Shown here in pieces: positions 31,328-42,300 of a DNA stretch of 64,000 nt. The stretch is from Vibrio fluvialis (GTDB taxonomy: Bacteria > Pseudomonadota > Gammaproteobacteria > Enterobacterales > Vibrionaceae): the NCBI RefSeq assembly GCF_900460245.1, contig NZ_UHIP01000001.1:186001-250000 (forward strand). The letters run 5' to 3'. A program made the position numbers and the translations under genes. Position 1 is the first letter of the stretch. Every line of letters starts with the position of its first letter. Under the pieces are notes generated by a model that ran no database searches, was not told the origin of the DNA, and worked only from the letters and a program-made list of their open reading frames with translations.

Positions 31328-32227
31328 TTACACCGTGTGGTGAATGGTCGACGCACTGGCTTCGGTGTGCACGGTAAATTTCTGGCTCAGCAGTGCCACC
31401 AGCTGATCGTAGTAGCCCATGTTCGGCTTGTTGCCGAGCAGGCGACACAGTTCATTGCCGGTAGGGGAGAAGCGGTAGTAGAGCAGACGCACGCCGCGCG
31501 AGTTGGCGTTGAGCGATAAATGCTTGCCCTGATAGCTCAGCGTCAGTGGCGGGTCGAGTTCAATTTCGCCGGATTCCAGTTCGGTGGCATGCAGCAGACC
31601 AAGCTCAATCAACACCAGTAAGTTGGAGTAGGGCATCTGGTGGCTGCCGATATTCAGGGTGTTGGTCACCGCCCGCTTGCCAAAACTGAACAAGCTGTTT
31701 TGAATCTTCAGCCCGAACAGCAGTTTCAGGCTCTGGTCACTGCCAAAACTGCAAGCCAGCCCCGCCGCGCGTTGCAGAATCTGTGCTTCTTTGGGCGTCA
31801 TGTCCTGCAGTACTTTTAGCGCTTTCATCGAGGTAAAGCCCGGGTTGGTCACTTCACGTTTGAGTACCTGAGCCCACAAGCGCTGCATGGACGAGTTGTG
31901 AATGTCCTGTGCCATGTCGAAAAAGCGGTACAGCCAGTCCTGATCCGGATCGCCGGCCGTCTCATTGCGACATGAGACATGGGCCAGACGCACAATCTGC
32001 TCCAGATTCTTCTGACGCTGCTCTTTACGATCACGCTCGCGCTTCAACGCGCGGTCGAGCGGGGTTTTCTTCGGAGCTTCACTCAGCAGCAGAGCATCAA
32101 CACCATGCTGCTGCGCGATACTAAAAATGCGGTTGGCGCTGTCTTTGACGTAATTGGATTTTCTTTCCTGCGATGAACCGGAAGTCGGCTCGTGATCAAT
32201 CACTACAGGTTGTTTCGATTCGGCCAT
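31328..32227 (-). CDS. TIGR03899-family protein of unknown function
   Basis: A 299-residue soluble protein with no signal peptide or membrane segment. The N-terminal third is charged (EAPKKTPLDRALKRERDRKEQR, about 62-83) and may be coiled coil; then FFDMAQDIHNSSMQRLWAQVLKREV and a C-terminal mixed domain. This is the pattern of the TIGR03899/DUF2806-like family found in Vibrio and other gammaproteobacteria. No enzyme motif is seen. It stands alone, convergent with cysC. Identification of the family is from memory. Confidence 0.75.
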   Translation of the reverse strand: MAESKQPVVIDHEPTSGSSQERKSNYVKDSANRIFSIAQQHGVDALLLSEAPKKTPLDRALKRERDRKEQRQKNLEQIVRLAHVSCRNETAGDPDQDWLYRFFDMAQDIHNSSMQRLWAQVLKREVTNPGFTSMKALKVLQDMTPKEAQILQRAAGLACSFGSDQSLKLLFGLKIQNSLFSFGKRAVTNTLNIGSHQMPYSNLLVLIELGLLHATELESGEIELDPPLTLSYQGKHLSLNANSRGVRLLYYRFSPTGNELCRLLGNKPNMGYYDQLVALLSQKFTVHTEASASTIHHTV

Positions 32228-32382
32228 GTTTTACCAGCAGTTATGCTTCTCGGACATGGTTTAAAATGTACCCTGTCTGCCGTGTTGCCTCCAGCGAAAC
32301 TCTTGGTTGCAGCGCACAAATTTGCGCTATGCCAAATGATAATAATTTGTTAAAATTGTTACCGCTGTTTGTGGGGGTGCCA

Positions 32383-32487
32383 ATGAAATACGGGAAGGAT
32401 ATAAAGCTGCGCAAGCACCTATCGATTGCTCTACTATTCGTTGTTTATCTGGGAGTACTGACGTATCTCTCCAAGTACATCGTTTAG
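32383..32487 (+). CDS. Possible small single-span membrane protein (34 residues)
   Basis: An ATG at 32383 preceded by GGGGGTG opens a 34-codon frame, MKYGKDIKLRKHLSIALLF and onward to YLSKYIV. A basic start is followed by one hydrophobic segment (about 14-30), the classic shape of a small membrane protein. The reading frame is open further upstream, but there it overlaps the opposite gene and has poor start context. It fills an otherwise gene-free 298-base gap. Expression is unproved. Confidence 0.4.
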   Translation: MKYGKDIKLRKHLSIALLFVVYLGVLTYLSKYIV

Positions 32488-32525
32488 ACAGCACAATCAA
32501 TAGGTTACTTGGTTGTTAACACGAT

Positions 32526-33026
32526 TTACATATCGTCGTATTCGGCGATCTCACTGCCTTCAATCACATAGCCTGTTTCCGCCAGATCCAAACTGACCGA
32601 TTCCGTCTTGAGCGTCCCAATCACGTACACCACATCCCATAGCTCCTGCACTGGCGCACCTTTCGGGAATTTCACGTAAATAATCTGATTCGGTGGCGGT
32701 GGTGGCACATGAATGCAGGCACCAAAATACGGCACCAACAAAAATTCCGTGACGGTATTTTCATCCCCTTCCAATGGGATCACGAAGCCGGGAATTTTTA
32801 CCGTGCTGCCATTAAGTTCAGAACGCACATGGCCGATTTTGGATTGCTTGGCTGGTGCGCTGCCGTTGTGATCCGGCATCGGCATGCCCTGCTGATCAAA
32901 CAGATTGCGTTCGTTTTCCGGAATCAAATCGATCCAGTCCAGTTTCAAGACCTCATCACTGCTAAATGCAGGTGCCGCGACGACAGTCATTAGCATCAGG
33001 GCGGCGCTCGCCAGCCATTTTTTCAT
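32526..33026 (-). CDS. DUF3299 periplasmic protein, last gene of the zinc operon
   Basis: A 166-residue protein with a signal peptide (MKKWLASAALMLMTVVAAPAFS, about 1-22) and a DUF3299 domain: KIPGFVIPLEGDENTVTEFLLVPYFGACIHVPPPPPNQIIYVKFP, given here as two conserved blocks around residues 78-96 and 98-122. A single cysteine and a histidine (ACIHVPPPPP) could touch metal; this is inference. It lies 25 bases after the permease gene and belongs to the same Zur-controlled operon. Ribosome-binding site GGGGAAAGAG. Confidence 0.82.
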   Translation of the reverse strand: MKKWLASAALMLMTVVAAPAFSSDEVLKLDWIDLIPENERNLFDQQGMPMPDHNGSAPAKQSKIGHVRSELNGSTVKIPGFVIPLEGDENTVTEFLLVPYFGACIHVPPPPPNQIIYVKFPKGAPVQELWDVVYVIGTLKTESVSLDLAETGYVIEGSEIAEYDDM

Positions 33027-33051
33027 CTCTTTCCCCAGTTATTCAGGTTGT

Positions 33052-34311
33052 TTACAGTCGAATCGTCATGCCGTCGCTGAGCGACTGGCGATAGGCGCGC
33101 AGCGCGGGAATAAAGCCAATCACGATGCCAGCCGCTTGCACATAGCCGAGCAGCTGCCACTCATAACCGGACAGCGATTCCAGCTGCAGACGGATGCCAT
33201 ACTGACTTTCAATCAATGGTGCGGCGATCGCCAGCAGGGCATAGAGTCCGGCCAGCCCGAGCACGATGCCTGAGAATGTCAGTACACTGGCTTCACTCAC
33301 CAACAGCGCGAATACATGCTGTGGCCGGGCACCCATGGCACGCAGAATCGACATTTCCCGTCGGCGCTCCTGCAAGCTGGTAAGCAGGCTGCTGAGCATG
33401 CCGAGCAGCCCGGCGACCACCACAAATACTGAGACCGCCATCAGCGCCTGTTCTGCCACCGACATCATGCCCCATAATTCATGCAGCGCGACCCCAGGCA
33501 TAATGGCACTGAGCGGCTCTTTGCGATACTCATTGATCTGGCGTTGCAGTGCAAATGTCTGAATTTTGGATTTGAGACCAATCATCATCGCGGTGATCTG
33601 CTTGGGTTCGAACTGACGCTGCTCTAGCTGAGCGGCATCCGGAGTATTTCCCAGATGCGCTCCGGACTCCCAGCCAACGTGAATCGCTTCAATGGCACCA
33701 AGCGAAACATGAACGGTTTTGTCAACCGGGGTACCTGTTGGCGCCAGAATACCCACCACGGTAAAGGGCAGATTGTCATGACGGGCAAAACCGACGTCAC
33801 TGATACCATGAGCAATAATGATTTGGCTGCCAATGTGGTAACCCAATTGACGGGCGACATCGGCGCCCAGCACGGTTTCAAACAAACCGTTGAACTCGCG
33901 ACCTTGCGAGAAAGTAAGTGGTTGCTTACTTCCATAGCGATAGTGTTCAAAGTAACTATGGTTAGTCCCCATCACACGGAAGCCTTTGTGCGAGTCGCCC
34001 AGTGAAATCGGAATCGCCCATTTCACGGCCGGATGAGTACTGAATTCCTGATAGCTTTTCCAGTCGATATTGTTGGTGGCATTACCAATGCGAAAGACCG
34101 AGTAGAGCAGCAGATTGACCTGTCCGCTGCGGCCACCCACGATCAGGTCGGTACCCGATATGGTGTTGGCAAAACTGCTTTTGGCCTGAGTACGAATGCG
34201 TTCTACACCCAGCAGCAGAATAACGGAAATGGCGACGGTCAGAGCCGTCAGCAGCGCGGTAGTCTTGCGGTTGAGCAGGCTTTTCCAGGCCAGTTTGACG
34301 GTGACGCTCAT
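33052..34311 (-). CDS. ABC transporter permease, FtsX/MacB type, of the zinc operon
   Basis: A 419-residue membrane protein. A first transmembrane helix (about 17-35) is followed by a large periplasmic domain of the MacB_PCD type (about 40-285) and three C-terminal helices in an FtsX domain (about 290-410; VAEQALMAVSVFVVVAGLLGMLSSLLTSLQ). Such permeases usually do mechanotransmission or lipoprotein handling rather than classic import, so its place in a zinc-uptake locus is unusual. It overlaps the ATPase gene by 4 bases. Confidence 0.88.
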   Translation of the reverse strand: MSVTVKLAWKSLLNRKTTALLTALTVAISVILLLGVERIRTQAKSSFANTISGTDLIVGGRSGQVNLLLYSVFRIGNATNNIDWKSYQEFSTHPAVKWAIPISLGDSHKGFRVMGTNHSYFEHYRYGSKQPLTFSQGREFNGLFETVLGADVARQLGYHIGSQIIIAHGISDVGFARHDNLPFTVVGILAPTGTPVDKTVHVSLGAIEAIHVGWESGAHLGNTPDAAQLEQRQFEPKQITAMMIGLKSKIQTFALQRQINEYRKEPLSAIMPGVALHELWGMMSVAEQALMAVSVFVVVAGLLGMLSSLLTSLQERRREMSILRAMGARPQHVFALLVSEASVLTFSGIVLGLAGLYALLAIAAPLIESQYGIRLQLESLSGYEWQLLGYVQAAGIVIGFIPALRAYRQSLSDGMTIRL

Positions 34312-35024
34312 AACATCCCTCGCGCACGGTTGAGAGTAGGTAAGTGAACACTGCGGCTGAACAAGCTTTCCAGTGTCGGGTCATGGCTGACAAACACCAA
34401 GGTAGAGCCGACACGGTTTGCCTCTTCCAGCAGCAATTCAATGAAAGCGCTGCGATTGTCGTAATCGAGTGACGAAGTCGGTTCATCGGCGATGATGAGA
34501 TGTGGCTCGCCAATCAAGGCGCGCGCGGCGGCCACGCGCTGCTGTTGGCCGATACTCAGTTCTACAACTGGTTTTTCCAGCAGAGCTTGCGGCAAGTGCA
34601 GACGCGTCAGCAGTGCTTTGGCCCGCTCAGTTAAAGGCTCGTTGACTTTGCTGCGGCGCAGGGCCGAGAACTGGCACGGCAGAATAACGTTGTCGATCAC
34701 TGACAGATAAGGCAACAGATTAAACTGCTGAAAGATATAGCCAATATGATCGGCGCGAAAGCGATCGCGGGCGCTGGCTTTTAGCTGACTCAAATCTTGT
34801 CCGAGCAGGCGCACTTCGCCGCTGCTGGCGGTATTGATGCCGGTCAGCAAGCTGAGCAGGGTGGATTTACCGCACCCGCTTGGGCCTTTGATAAACAGAT
34901 GCTCTTTGGCTGCGACACTCAGCTTTTCGATATCTAATGTCGGGCTGTCGCTGTCTGGCCAGCGAAAAGTGACCTGATTGAGTTCGATCACCTGCTTGGC
35001 CGAATAGAGATGGAGTTCACTCAT
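34308..35024 (-). CDS. ABC transporter ATP-binding protein of the zinc operon
   Basis: A 238-residue ATPase of the MacB/LolD type. Walker A GPSGCGKST (47-55), the Q-loop IFQQFNLLPYLSVIDN, signature LSIGQQQRVAAARAL and Walker B LIIADEPTSSLD are complete, so it should hydrolyse ATP. The ATG at 35024 follows AAGGA; an in-frame TTG five codons upstream is rejected. It pairs with the FtsX-type permease next to it. Confidence 0.92.
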   Translation of the reverse strand: MSELHLYSAKQVIELNQVTFRWPDSDSPTLDIEKLSVAAKEHLFIKGPSGCGKSTLLSLLTGINTASSGEVRLLGQDLSQLKASARDRFRADHIGYIFQQFNLLPYLSVIDNVILPCQFSALRRSKVNEPLTERAKALLTRLHLPQALLEKPVVELSIGQQQRVAAARALIGEPHLIIADEPTSSLDYDNRSAFIELLLEEANRVGSTLVFVSHDPTLESLFSRSVHLPTLNRARGML

Positions 35025-35078
35025 AACAGTTCCTTGCAAAATAGTCTCGGGTAAGTAAGTACTTACCCGAGAGGTCCA

Positions 35079-35756
<678 letters not shown>

Positions 35757-35820
35757 TGTTTGACTCCATAAATACTGAAATAGGTAATAGGCGCGCACAG
35801 CACGCGGAAATAGCAGTGAT

Positions 35821-36114
35821 TTACAGAGTGGGCGGTGAGCGGGCCAGATAGGCCAGATAGAGCCGAGTAATGTTCAGCGTGGCCGCGACGGGCTGCAGAT
35901 AATCGTGTTCGATCCACACCGGCAGTTCTGGCAGTGTAGCGGCAAGGCCGTGATGGGCACCGAAAAATAGCTGACAATGATGCTGCGTGTGATGCGATGG
36001 CGTGATATCCAGTTGATGTTCGACGTAAGCAAAATTGAGCCATAGCGTCAGCAGGATAGCCATTAAGGTGACTACCCGAGCATGCAGTCGCAGACTGTGC
36101 AGGCTATGGTTCAT
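35821..36114 (-). CDS. DUF2607-type small membrane protein, first gene of the zinc operon
   Basis: A 97-residue protein with one N-terminal transmembrane or signal segment (about 14-32) followed by a His-rich stretch (EHQLDITPSHHTQHHCQLFFGAHHG, in blocks around 33-57) holding six His and one Cys that could bind metal. The pattern matches DUF2607 proteins seen beside zrg genes in Vibrio. It lies 25 bases downstream of the Zur palindrome and 64 bases before zrgA. Confidence 0.78.
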   Translation of the reverse strand: MNHSLHSLRLHARVVTLMAILLTLWLNFAYVEHQLDITPSHHTQHHCQLFFGAHHGLAATLPELPVWIEHDYLQPVAATLNITRLYLAYLARSPPTL

Positions 36115-36138
36115 GGTGAATCCACTGGATGAAAAAAG

Positions 36139-36159
36139 AATTGTTATAGTATAACAATT
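36139..36159 (-). promoter_or_regulatory. Zur box controlling the zinc operon
   Basis: A perfect palindrome with 10-bp arms AATTGTTATA and TATAACAATT around a central G. It agrees with the Zur consensus of gammaproteobacteria (core GTTATA-N-TATAAC). A -35-like TTGCCT (36168-36173) and -10-like TACTAT (36146-36151, inside the palindrome) with 16-base spacing lie on the minus strand, so bound Zur would block RNA polymerase. Confidence 0.92.
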
Positions 36160-36183
36160 AGACGTAGAGGCAAGTACGGATTG

Positions 36184-36213
36184 TGCCGTGAGCAGAGATT
36201 TCTCCTCACGGCA
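36184..36213. other. Strong hairpin without U-tract after ytfJ
   Basis: TGCCGTGAG (36184-36192) pairs perfectly with CTCACGGCA (36205-36213), loop of 12. No T run follows on the minus strand. It lies just after the ytfJ stop, and may be a weak terminator or RNA 3' end signal. Confidence 0.5.
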
Positions 36214-36219
36214 TGAGAA

Positions 36220-36771
36220 TTACAGGCTCTGTTTCACCAGGCCAAGTACTTGTTCGATTTCCGGTTCGCTGAGTGAACCTTCTTTAACAAACAGCACTTT
36301 CCCCGCTTTATCCTGAACGATAATTGCAGAGGATTCTTCCTGAAGATCCCAGCTTTTCGCAACTTTTCCGGCTTTATCCAGCACGATAGAGGACCATGGG
36401 AACTCTTTCTTGCTGTCCTGCGCGGACGATTTCACGAATGAACCGGTTCCCCAAATTGCATCATTCTGGTTGATGATCGAGGTGGTTTGGTACTGCTCTT
36501 CTGGAAAGTGCGCGGCAGTGATGGCGGCCATCAGCGCCGCGTTCATCTCTTTCGCACTGCTCCGCCCGGCAATCGCCTGAATGATGCGAACTTTGCCCGG
36601 CATCTGAGCACTGTTCCAGGGTTGGAAGGTGGTATCTTTGTTTTGCAGAACAACTTCCCCGTAACTGTCGACTTCGACATTCGGCACCGATTGGCCGAGC
36701 TGAATGTTGTGAGCGAGAGCGAGGGTTGGAGAGCACGCCAGCATTAAGGCGATAAGTGTTTTATTTTTCAT
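36220..36771 (-). CDS. ytfJ: YtfJ-family periplasmic protein, thioredoxin-like fold
   Basis: A 183-residue protein (E. coli YtfJ 184) with a signal peptide (MKNKTLIALMLACSPTLALA, 1-20). The mature part begins HNIQLGQSVPNVEVDSYGE and contains MPGKVRIIQAIAGRSSAKEMN. The family has a thioredoxin-like fold but the usual CxxC pair is absent, so oxidoreductase activity is not supported. The ATG at 36771 follows AAGGAAC. In E. coli ytfJ also lies near msrA and tamA. Confidence 0.9.
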   Translation of the reverse strand: MKNKTLIALMLACSPTLALAHNIQLGQSVPNVEVDSYGEVVLQNKDTTFQPWNSAQMPGKVRIIQAIAGRSSAKEMNAALMAAITAAHFPEEQYQTTSIINQNDAIWGTGSFVKSSAQDSKKEFPWSSIVLDKAGKVAKSWDLQEESSAIIVQDKAGKVLFVKEGSLSEPEIEQVLGLVKQSL

Positions 36772-36881
36772 TGTTTTTGTTCCTTTGGTTGAGCACCCAA
36801 AGGTATAGCACAGAAAATGAGGTTGCGAAAAATTCAGGTTACAGGAATGTGGGTTCCGGCAACCTGAAGCATCAGAGCGGT

Positions 36882-37517
36882 TTACGCCAGGTTCGGCGGG
36901 AAGCACACACCAGTGCCGCCCAAGCCGCAATAGCCTTGTGGATTTTTCGCCAGATATTGCTGGTGGTAGGTTTCCGCGAAGTAGTAAGGACCCGCTGGCA
37001 GAATCTCAGTGGTGATCAGGTCGCGTTGGTGCTCTTCCAGCAGCGCCTGATAATCGGCTTTGCTCTGCTCGGCAATAGCCTGCTGCTCGTCGCTGTAGGT
37101 GTAAATCGCGGAGCGGTACTGAGTACCCAAATCGTTCCCCTGACGCATGCCTTGCGTCGGGTCATGGCGTTCCCAGAATGCGTGCAGCAGGGCGTTCAGT
37201 GACAGTACACTTGGGTTGTAGATGACGCGTACCACTTCGGTATGGCCAGTGCGTCCGGTACACACTTCTTCGTAAGTCGGGTTTGGCGTGTAGCCGCCTG
37301 CGTAACCAACCGACGTTGAGACTACGCCATCCAGTTGCCAGAACAGGCGTTCTGCGCCCCAGAAACAGCCCATGCCGATCAGAATTTCTTCCTGACCCGC
37401 TGCGGGTGCTGCCGAAAGACTGGTTTGATTGACGAAGTGAGTGTCTTCTAGACTCATAGGAGTCGAGCGTCCTGGTAATGCCGTTTCAGCGGTGACCATC
37501 ACTTGTTTGTCTAACAT
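36882..37517 (-). CDS. msrA: Peptide-methionine (S)-S-oxide reductase MsrA
   Basis: A 211-residue enzyme (E. coli 212) that repairs the S-epimer of methionine sulfoxide in proteins. Catalytic motif [12 protein letters not shown] with Cys51, plus recycling Cys197 and Cys205 in [17 protein letters not shown], are all present, so the three-cysteine thioredoxin-linked cycle of E. coli MsrA is intact. Start follows GGAAATATC. It is divergent from tamA, as in E. coli. Confidence 0.96.
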   Translation of the reverse strand: MLDKQVMVTAETALPGRSTPMSLEDTHFVNQTSLSAAPAAGQEEILIGMGCFWGAERLFWQLDGVVSTSVGYAGGYTPNPTYEEVCTGRTGHTEVVRVIYNPSVLSLNALLHAFWERHDPTQGMRQGNDLGTQYRSAIYTYSDEQQAIAEQSKADYQALLEEHQRDLITTEILPAGPYYFAETYHQQYLAKNPQGYCGLGGTGVCFPPNLA

Positions 37518-37663
37518 GATATTTCCTTTTTAATTCGCTGACTGTGTGACCATGAACAGAGAGACCGGATAATTGACTGTTTTCATACAGACTAAATTGC
37601 ATATTGACGGTATGATTCTCAACTAGCTAAATCTTAACTGCTGTATAACGCCAATAATTAAGC

Positions 37664-39379
37664 ATGAGACGAACCCCATTACCAGTGCTAATCTCGGCTT
37701 TATGCTTTTCTGCTGCTTCTTTCGCCGACGTGGATTTAACCATTAAAGGGCTGGAAAGCGGGCTGAAAGACAATGTCGATGCTTATCTCTCTTCTATACC
37801 CAAGAGCGACTACTCCACTCAGTTGCGCTTTCAGTCGCGTCTGGAGAAAACCATCACCGAGGCGCTCAATGCACTGGGCTACTACCACCCGCAATTTGAC
37901 TTTGATGTCACCAAACCTAATCAGGCGATGACCCTGACGGTGGAGCCGGGGGAAGTGGTGCGTCTTAAGCTGGTGGACATCGTGATCACAGGCGAAGCGG
38001 AGAGCGACAAAGACTTTCAGCGCCTGATTCGCCGCAGCGGTCTGACGGTTGGTGAGCCGCTCAATCATGGTCAGTACGACAGCTTGAAATCGGGTCTGCG
38101 CAACTTGGCGCTGCAAAAAGGCTATTTTGATGGCGAGTACATCGTCAGCAAACTTGAAGTCGCGCCAGAGCTCAATGAAGCGTTTGTGCGTCTGCATTAT
38201 GCCAGTGGCATTCGCTATCACTTTGGTGCCAGCACGATTACCGGTAGCCAAATCTACGAAAACCGTGTGCGCTCGCTACAACCGTTCAAACAGGGTGACC
38301 CGTATCTGGTGTCACAGGTGGGGCTGTTTAACCAGAACCTCTCTAATACCGATTGGTTTTCGTCGGTGTTGGTTGAACCCGATCTCAGTCAGTTGACCAA
38401 TGGCCGCGAGCTGCCGATGAATGTTTCATTGGCACCGCAATCGCGTAACCAGCTCGAAACGGGTATCGGTTATTCAACCGACGTCGGGGTGCGTGGCTCA
38501 CTCAAGTGGAAAAAACCGTGGGTAAATGAACGCGGCCACAGTTTTGACAGCAGCTTTTCCATTTCCGCACCAGAGCAGAGCATTACTGCCGGCTACAAGA
38601 TTCCGCTCGAAGACGTATTGCATGAGTACTATCGCATTCAATACGGGATGAAGCACGTCGATAATCGTGATACGAAAAGTATTGAATCCAACTTGTCGCT
38701 GGAGCGCCACTGGCTGCTGGACAACGGCTGGCACCGCACGCTGTTCGTTCGTTATCTGATTGAAAACTATGAACAGGGTATACAGGACGATGCGGCTCAA
38801 TTCGTCTTACCCGGTGTGACCTATACGCGCACCCGTTCGCGCATGAACGGTTCGCTGCTCACCTGGGGCGACAAACAAACCATGACGCTGGAATATGGCG
38901 ACCCGGCTTTTATCTCGGATACTCGAGTGACACGGGTACAGGCGGGCACTTCCTGGTTGCGCAGCCTCGGAAATAACCACCGCGGTCTGATTCGTCTGGA
39001 TGGCGGTGCGAACTTTGCCGAAGATTTCGATAAGTTGCCGCCATCGTTGCGTTTCTTTGCTGGTGGCGACAATAACCTGCGTGGTTACGGCTATGAATCG
39101 ATTTCACCACGCGATGAAAGTGGTTCGTTGACCGGTGCGAAATACATCGCCACCAGCTCGCTGGAGTATCAGTACCGTCTGACGGGGAACTGGTGGGGCG
39201 CACTGTTTGTTGATTACGGTGATGCATTTAACGATACACCGGATTGGAAAACCGGTACCGGTTTTGGCATTCGCTGGATCTCGCCAGTCGGCCCGATCCG
39301 CCTCGACTTTGCCTGGGGGTTAGACTCAGATCCGGGTAGCCGCTTCAAGATCCACTTCACGCTGGGGCCGGAATTATGA
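37664..39379 (+). CDS. tamA: Outer membrane assembly factor TamA
   Basis: A 571-residue Omp85-family protein (E. coli 577). Signal peptide MRRTPLPVLISALCFSAASFA (1-21), then three POTRA domains (about 22-265), then a 16-strand beta barrel ending FKIHFTLGPEL, whose last aromatic pattern fits Bam-dependent insertion. With TamB it forms the translocation and assembly module used for some autotransporters and lipid transport. tamB starts inside its last codons (ATGA overlap), so the two are coupled. Confidence 0.95.
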   Translation: MRRTPLPVLISALCFSAASFADVDLTIKGLESGLKDNVDAYLSSIPKSDYSTQLRFQSRLEKTITEALNALGYYHPQFDFDVTKPNQAMTLTVEPGEVVRLKLVDIVITGEAESDKDFQRLIRRSGLTVGEPLNHGQYDSLKSGLRNLALQKGYFDGEYIVSKLEVAPELNEAFVRLHYASGIRYHFGASTITGSQIYENRVRSLQPFKQGDPYLVSQVGLFNQNLSNTDWFSSVLVEPDLSQLTNGRELPMNVSLAPQSRNQLETGIGYSTDVGVRGSLKWKKPWVNERGHSFDSSFSISAPEQSITAGYKIPLEDVLHEYYRIQYGMKHVDNRDTKSIESNLSLERHWLLDNGWHRTLFVRYLIENYEQGIQDDAAQFVLPGVTYTRTRSRMNGSLLTWGDKQTMTLEYGDPAFISDTRVTRVQAGTSWLRSLGNNHRGLIRLDGGANFAEDFDKLPPSLRFFAGGDNNLRGYGYESISPRDESGSLTGAKYIATSSLEYQYRLTGNWWGALFVDYGDAFNDTPDWKTGTGFGIRWISPVGPIRLDFAWGLDSDPGSRFKIHFTLGPEL

Positions 39380-42300
39380 TCAGGCGCGCGATCAAATGGA
39401 CCAAATGGTTCACCGCAGCTCTGGTTGCTCTGACCATCATTCTGACGCTGGCGATTGCCGGATTGCTGTTTACCAACCAAGGCTTGAATCTGGTGGTGTG
39501 GGGGGCGCAAAAAGCGCTGCCTCAGTTCTCCGTTGGCGCCACGCAGGGGGCGCTGTTCCCCCGTTTTACTCTGCAGCAGGTTCGCTTCAACGATGCTGAG
39601 CTCAACATCGACACCGAGGTCGACAGTCTGACGCTGGCAGTGAAAGCCAGCTGCCTGCTGGATCCGGTGTTGTGTGTGAATGAAGTCGCCATTAGCGGCC
39701 TGCATCTCAATTTGCCTTCGCTGCCCGCTTCCAGTGACGAGCCTCCAAGCGCGCCGTCTGAGCCGCTGACCAATCTATCGACGCCGGTGCCGATCAAACT
39801 GGGCCGTTTGGTGCTGGATGATATTCACCTCAATGTGCTGGGTCACCAGCTTGACTGGCAACATTTCGCGACCAGCGCGGCCTTTCAGAGCAATCGTCTG
39901 AGAATCGGCCAGACCGACTGGCAGGGCGTGCGCGTGGCACTGGCCCCGGCAGTTGAGACACAAACCCCCGCTGCGCCGCCAGCCGCCAATGAACCGGCTC
40001 AGGATATCGTGTTGCCAGAGGTGATCATTCCGCTGCGAATCGAACTGAACCGCTTTGATCTGCGTGATTTCACGCTGGTGCAAGAGACGCCGATTCAGAT
40101 TCATCATTTGGGGCTCAAAGCCAGCGCCTATCAGTCACAAGTGAGTGTTGATACGCTGGAACTCGACATGCCGCAAGTGAACGCCAAGCTCAATACGCAA
40201 ATCACGCTGAGCGGCGATTATCCGTTGTCGCTCGCTCTCGATGCCACCGCGAAACTGGCAGAAGCCAAAGGGCAGACGCTGACGCTCAACGCCAGTGGCA
40301 GCGTCGCCAATCTGGCCTTGAAAGCTCAGCTGGCAGGCCGCGCTGAAGCTCAATTAAATGCCAAACTGCAACCGCTGAACAGAGAGTTTCCGTTTGATGT
40401 CACCATCGACACACTCAAGGCGCAGTGGCCGCTGGTGGAAAAGGGCGAGTATTTTGTTGAAGCGCCGCGTATCGCCGCCAAAGGATCGCTGCAAGGCTAT
40501 CAGCTTGAGCTGCAAAGCCATCTGAAGGGCAATGCGGTGCCGGAAGTGGATGTCGCTCTGCAAGGTGAAGGGAATCTGCAACGCATTTCGCTCAATGAAC
40601 TGAAGGTTCATACTCTGGGCGGGGATATTCAAGGGCAGGCCAGTGCCGACTGGAGTGCATTGGTCAAATGGCAGGCTTCACTGAACCTCAAGCAAATTCA
40701 GCCCGGACTGCAATGGCCGCAAGCCGAAGGCGTAGTCAGCGGCGATGTGGCGACCTCAGGACAACTGACCAAGCAGGGGGGCTGGCAAGTTGAACTGCCG
40801 ACTCTGGCGATTCATGGCATGGTGCGTGACTACCCGCTGGACATTAACGGCATGCTCAGTGCGTCGGATGTCAGCGGAAATAGTGATTTCAAATTTTCTA
40901 CTCCCGGACTGACACTGGCGCACGGGCCGAACAAAGTCACGGCGCAGGGCCAGTTGGACAAAACATGGCGTTTAGGATTGTCTCTCGATCTGCCGGATTT
41001 AGCCAAAAGTATGCCGGATTTAACAGGCAGGGTGATTGGCGATGTGACGTTGCTGGGGCCGCTTAAAGAGCCGAAAGTGAAGCTGGCGCTTGATGCTGAC
41101 CGCCTCGCCTGGCAGCAAGAAGCAAAGGTAAAACACGTGACTCTGAGTGGCAGTGTGGTGCCGATGCCAACGCCGCAGGCGGATATCAGTCTGCGTGTAC
41201 AAGGAATGGAGTATCAGGATCAGGTGGTGCGCACGGTGAATCTGGTTGCGCGTGGCACGCAGGCGCAGCATGAGCTGACGCTCGACGTAGACTCCGATTT
41301 AGTCTCGACGCAGCTTGCGGTGGCGGGGAGCTTGTTGGAGAAACCCGCGATGATCTGGGACGGGCGTTTAGAGCGTGCGCGGATTGAGTCTCAACAGGGC
41401 GTGTGGGAGCTCAATCACGCAACCGAGATCAAAGCCAATATTGACCAGCAGAACGCAACGATCGCCGCTCACTGCTGGCGCCAGGCGGGTTCGTCCCTGT
41501 GTCTGGATAAACCAGCTACCGTCGGTGCAAGTGGCGAAGCGCAGCTGTCGGTCAATCAGTTTGACTTTGCTCAGGTGAAAGCTTTCTTACCACCCGAAAC
41601 ATTGTTGCGTGGTTCCGTGGATGCTGACGTGTGGGCCAAGTGGTCACCGGATCAACCGCCGCAGGTGAAGGCAAAAATTCGCATGCCTGAAGGCAATGTG
41701 GAACAGAAACTGGAACAGACACTCAAACTCGGCTGGGACAAGATTGAGCTCAACGCGATGTTGGTGAAAAACCGCCTGCAGGCCGATTGGCAGGTGGATG
41801 TGACGGACAACGGAGATGTCAGCGGCAAGCTGACGATTCCGAATGTCATCGCTGAAGACAAGCAGATGCAGGGCGCGCTTAAGCTCACTACGTTCAACAT
41901 CGATTTTCTCGCGCCGCTGATTGGCGAATACAGCGAAGTGAAATCCAACATTGAAACCGATGTGACTTTCAGCGGCGCGATGTTGCATCCTCAGGTCAAT
42001 GGCCGTTTTAGTGTCAGCGATATGCAGGTACGCGGTGACATTTCGCCAGTGGAAATCAACGCTGGCACCCTGGCGGTTAACTTCAACGGCTATCAGGCGA
42101 CGTTGGACGCGGGCATTGAAACCACCGATGGCAAACTCAACGTGACTGGTGATGCCAACTGGCAGCAACTCGATGACTGGCGGGTCAATGCCCATGTCGG
42201 AGCGGAGTCTTTGCTGGTGGATCTGCCGCCGATGGTGAAAATGAAAGTGGTGCCCGATCTGACGCTGGCAATGCAGCCGAAACTGGCGAAAATCGACGGT

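Noticed and set aside
32173..32382. Longer N-terminal extension of the small membrane protein
   Set aside because: It overlaps the start of the opposite TIGR03899 gene and lacks a ribosome-binding site; only the last 34 codons look like a protein.
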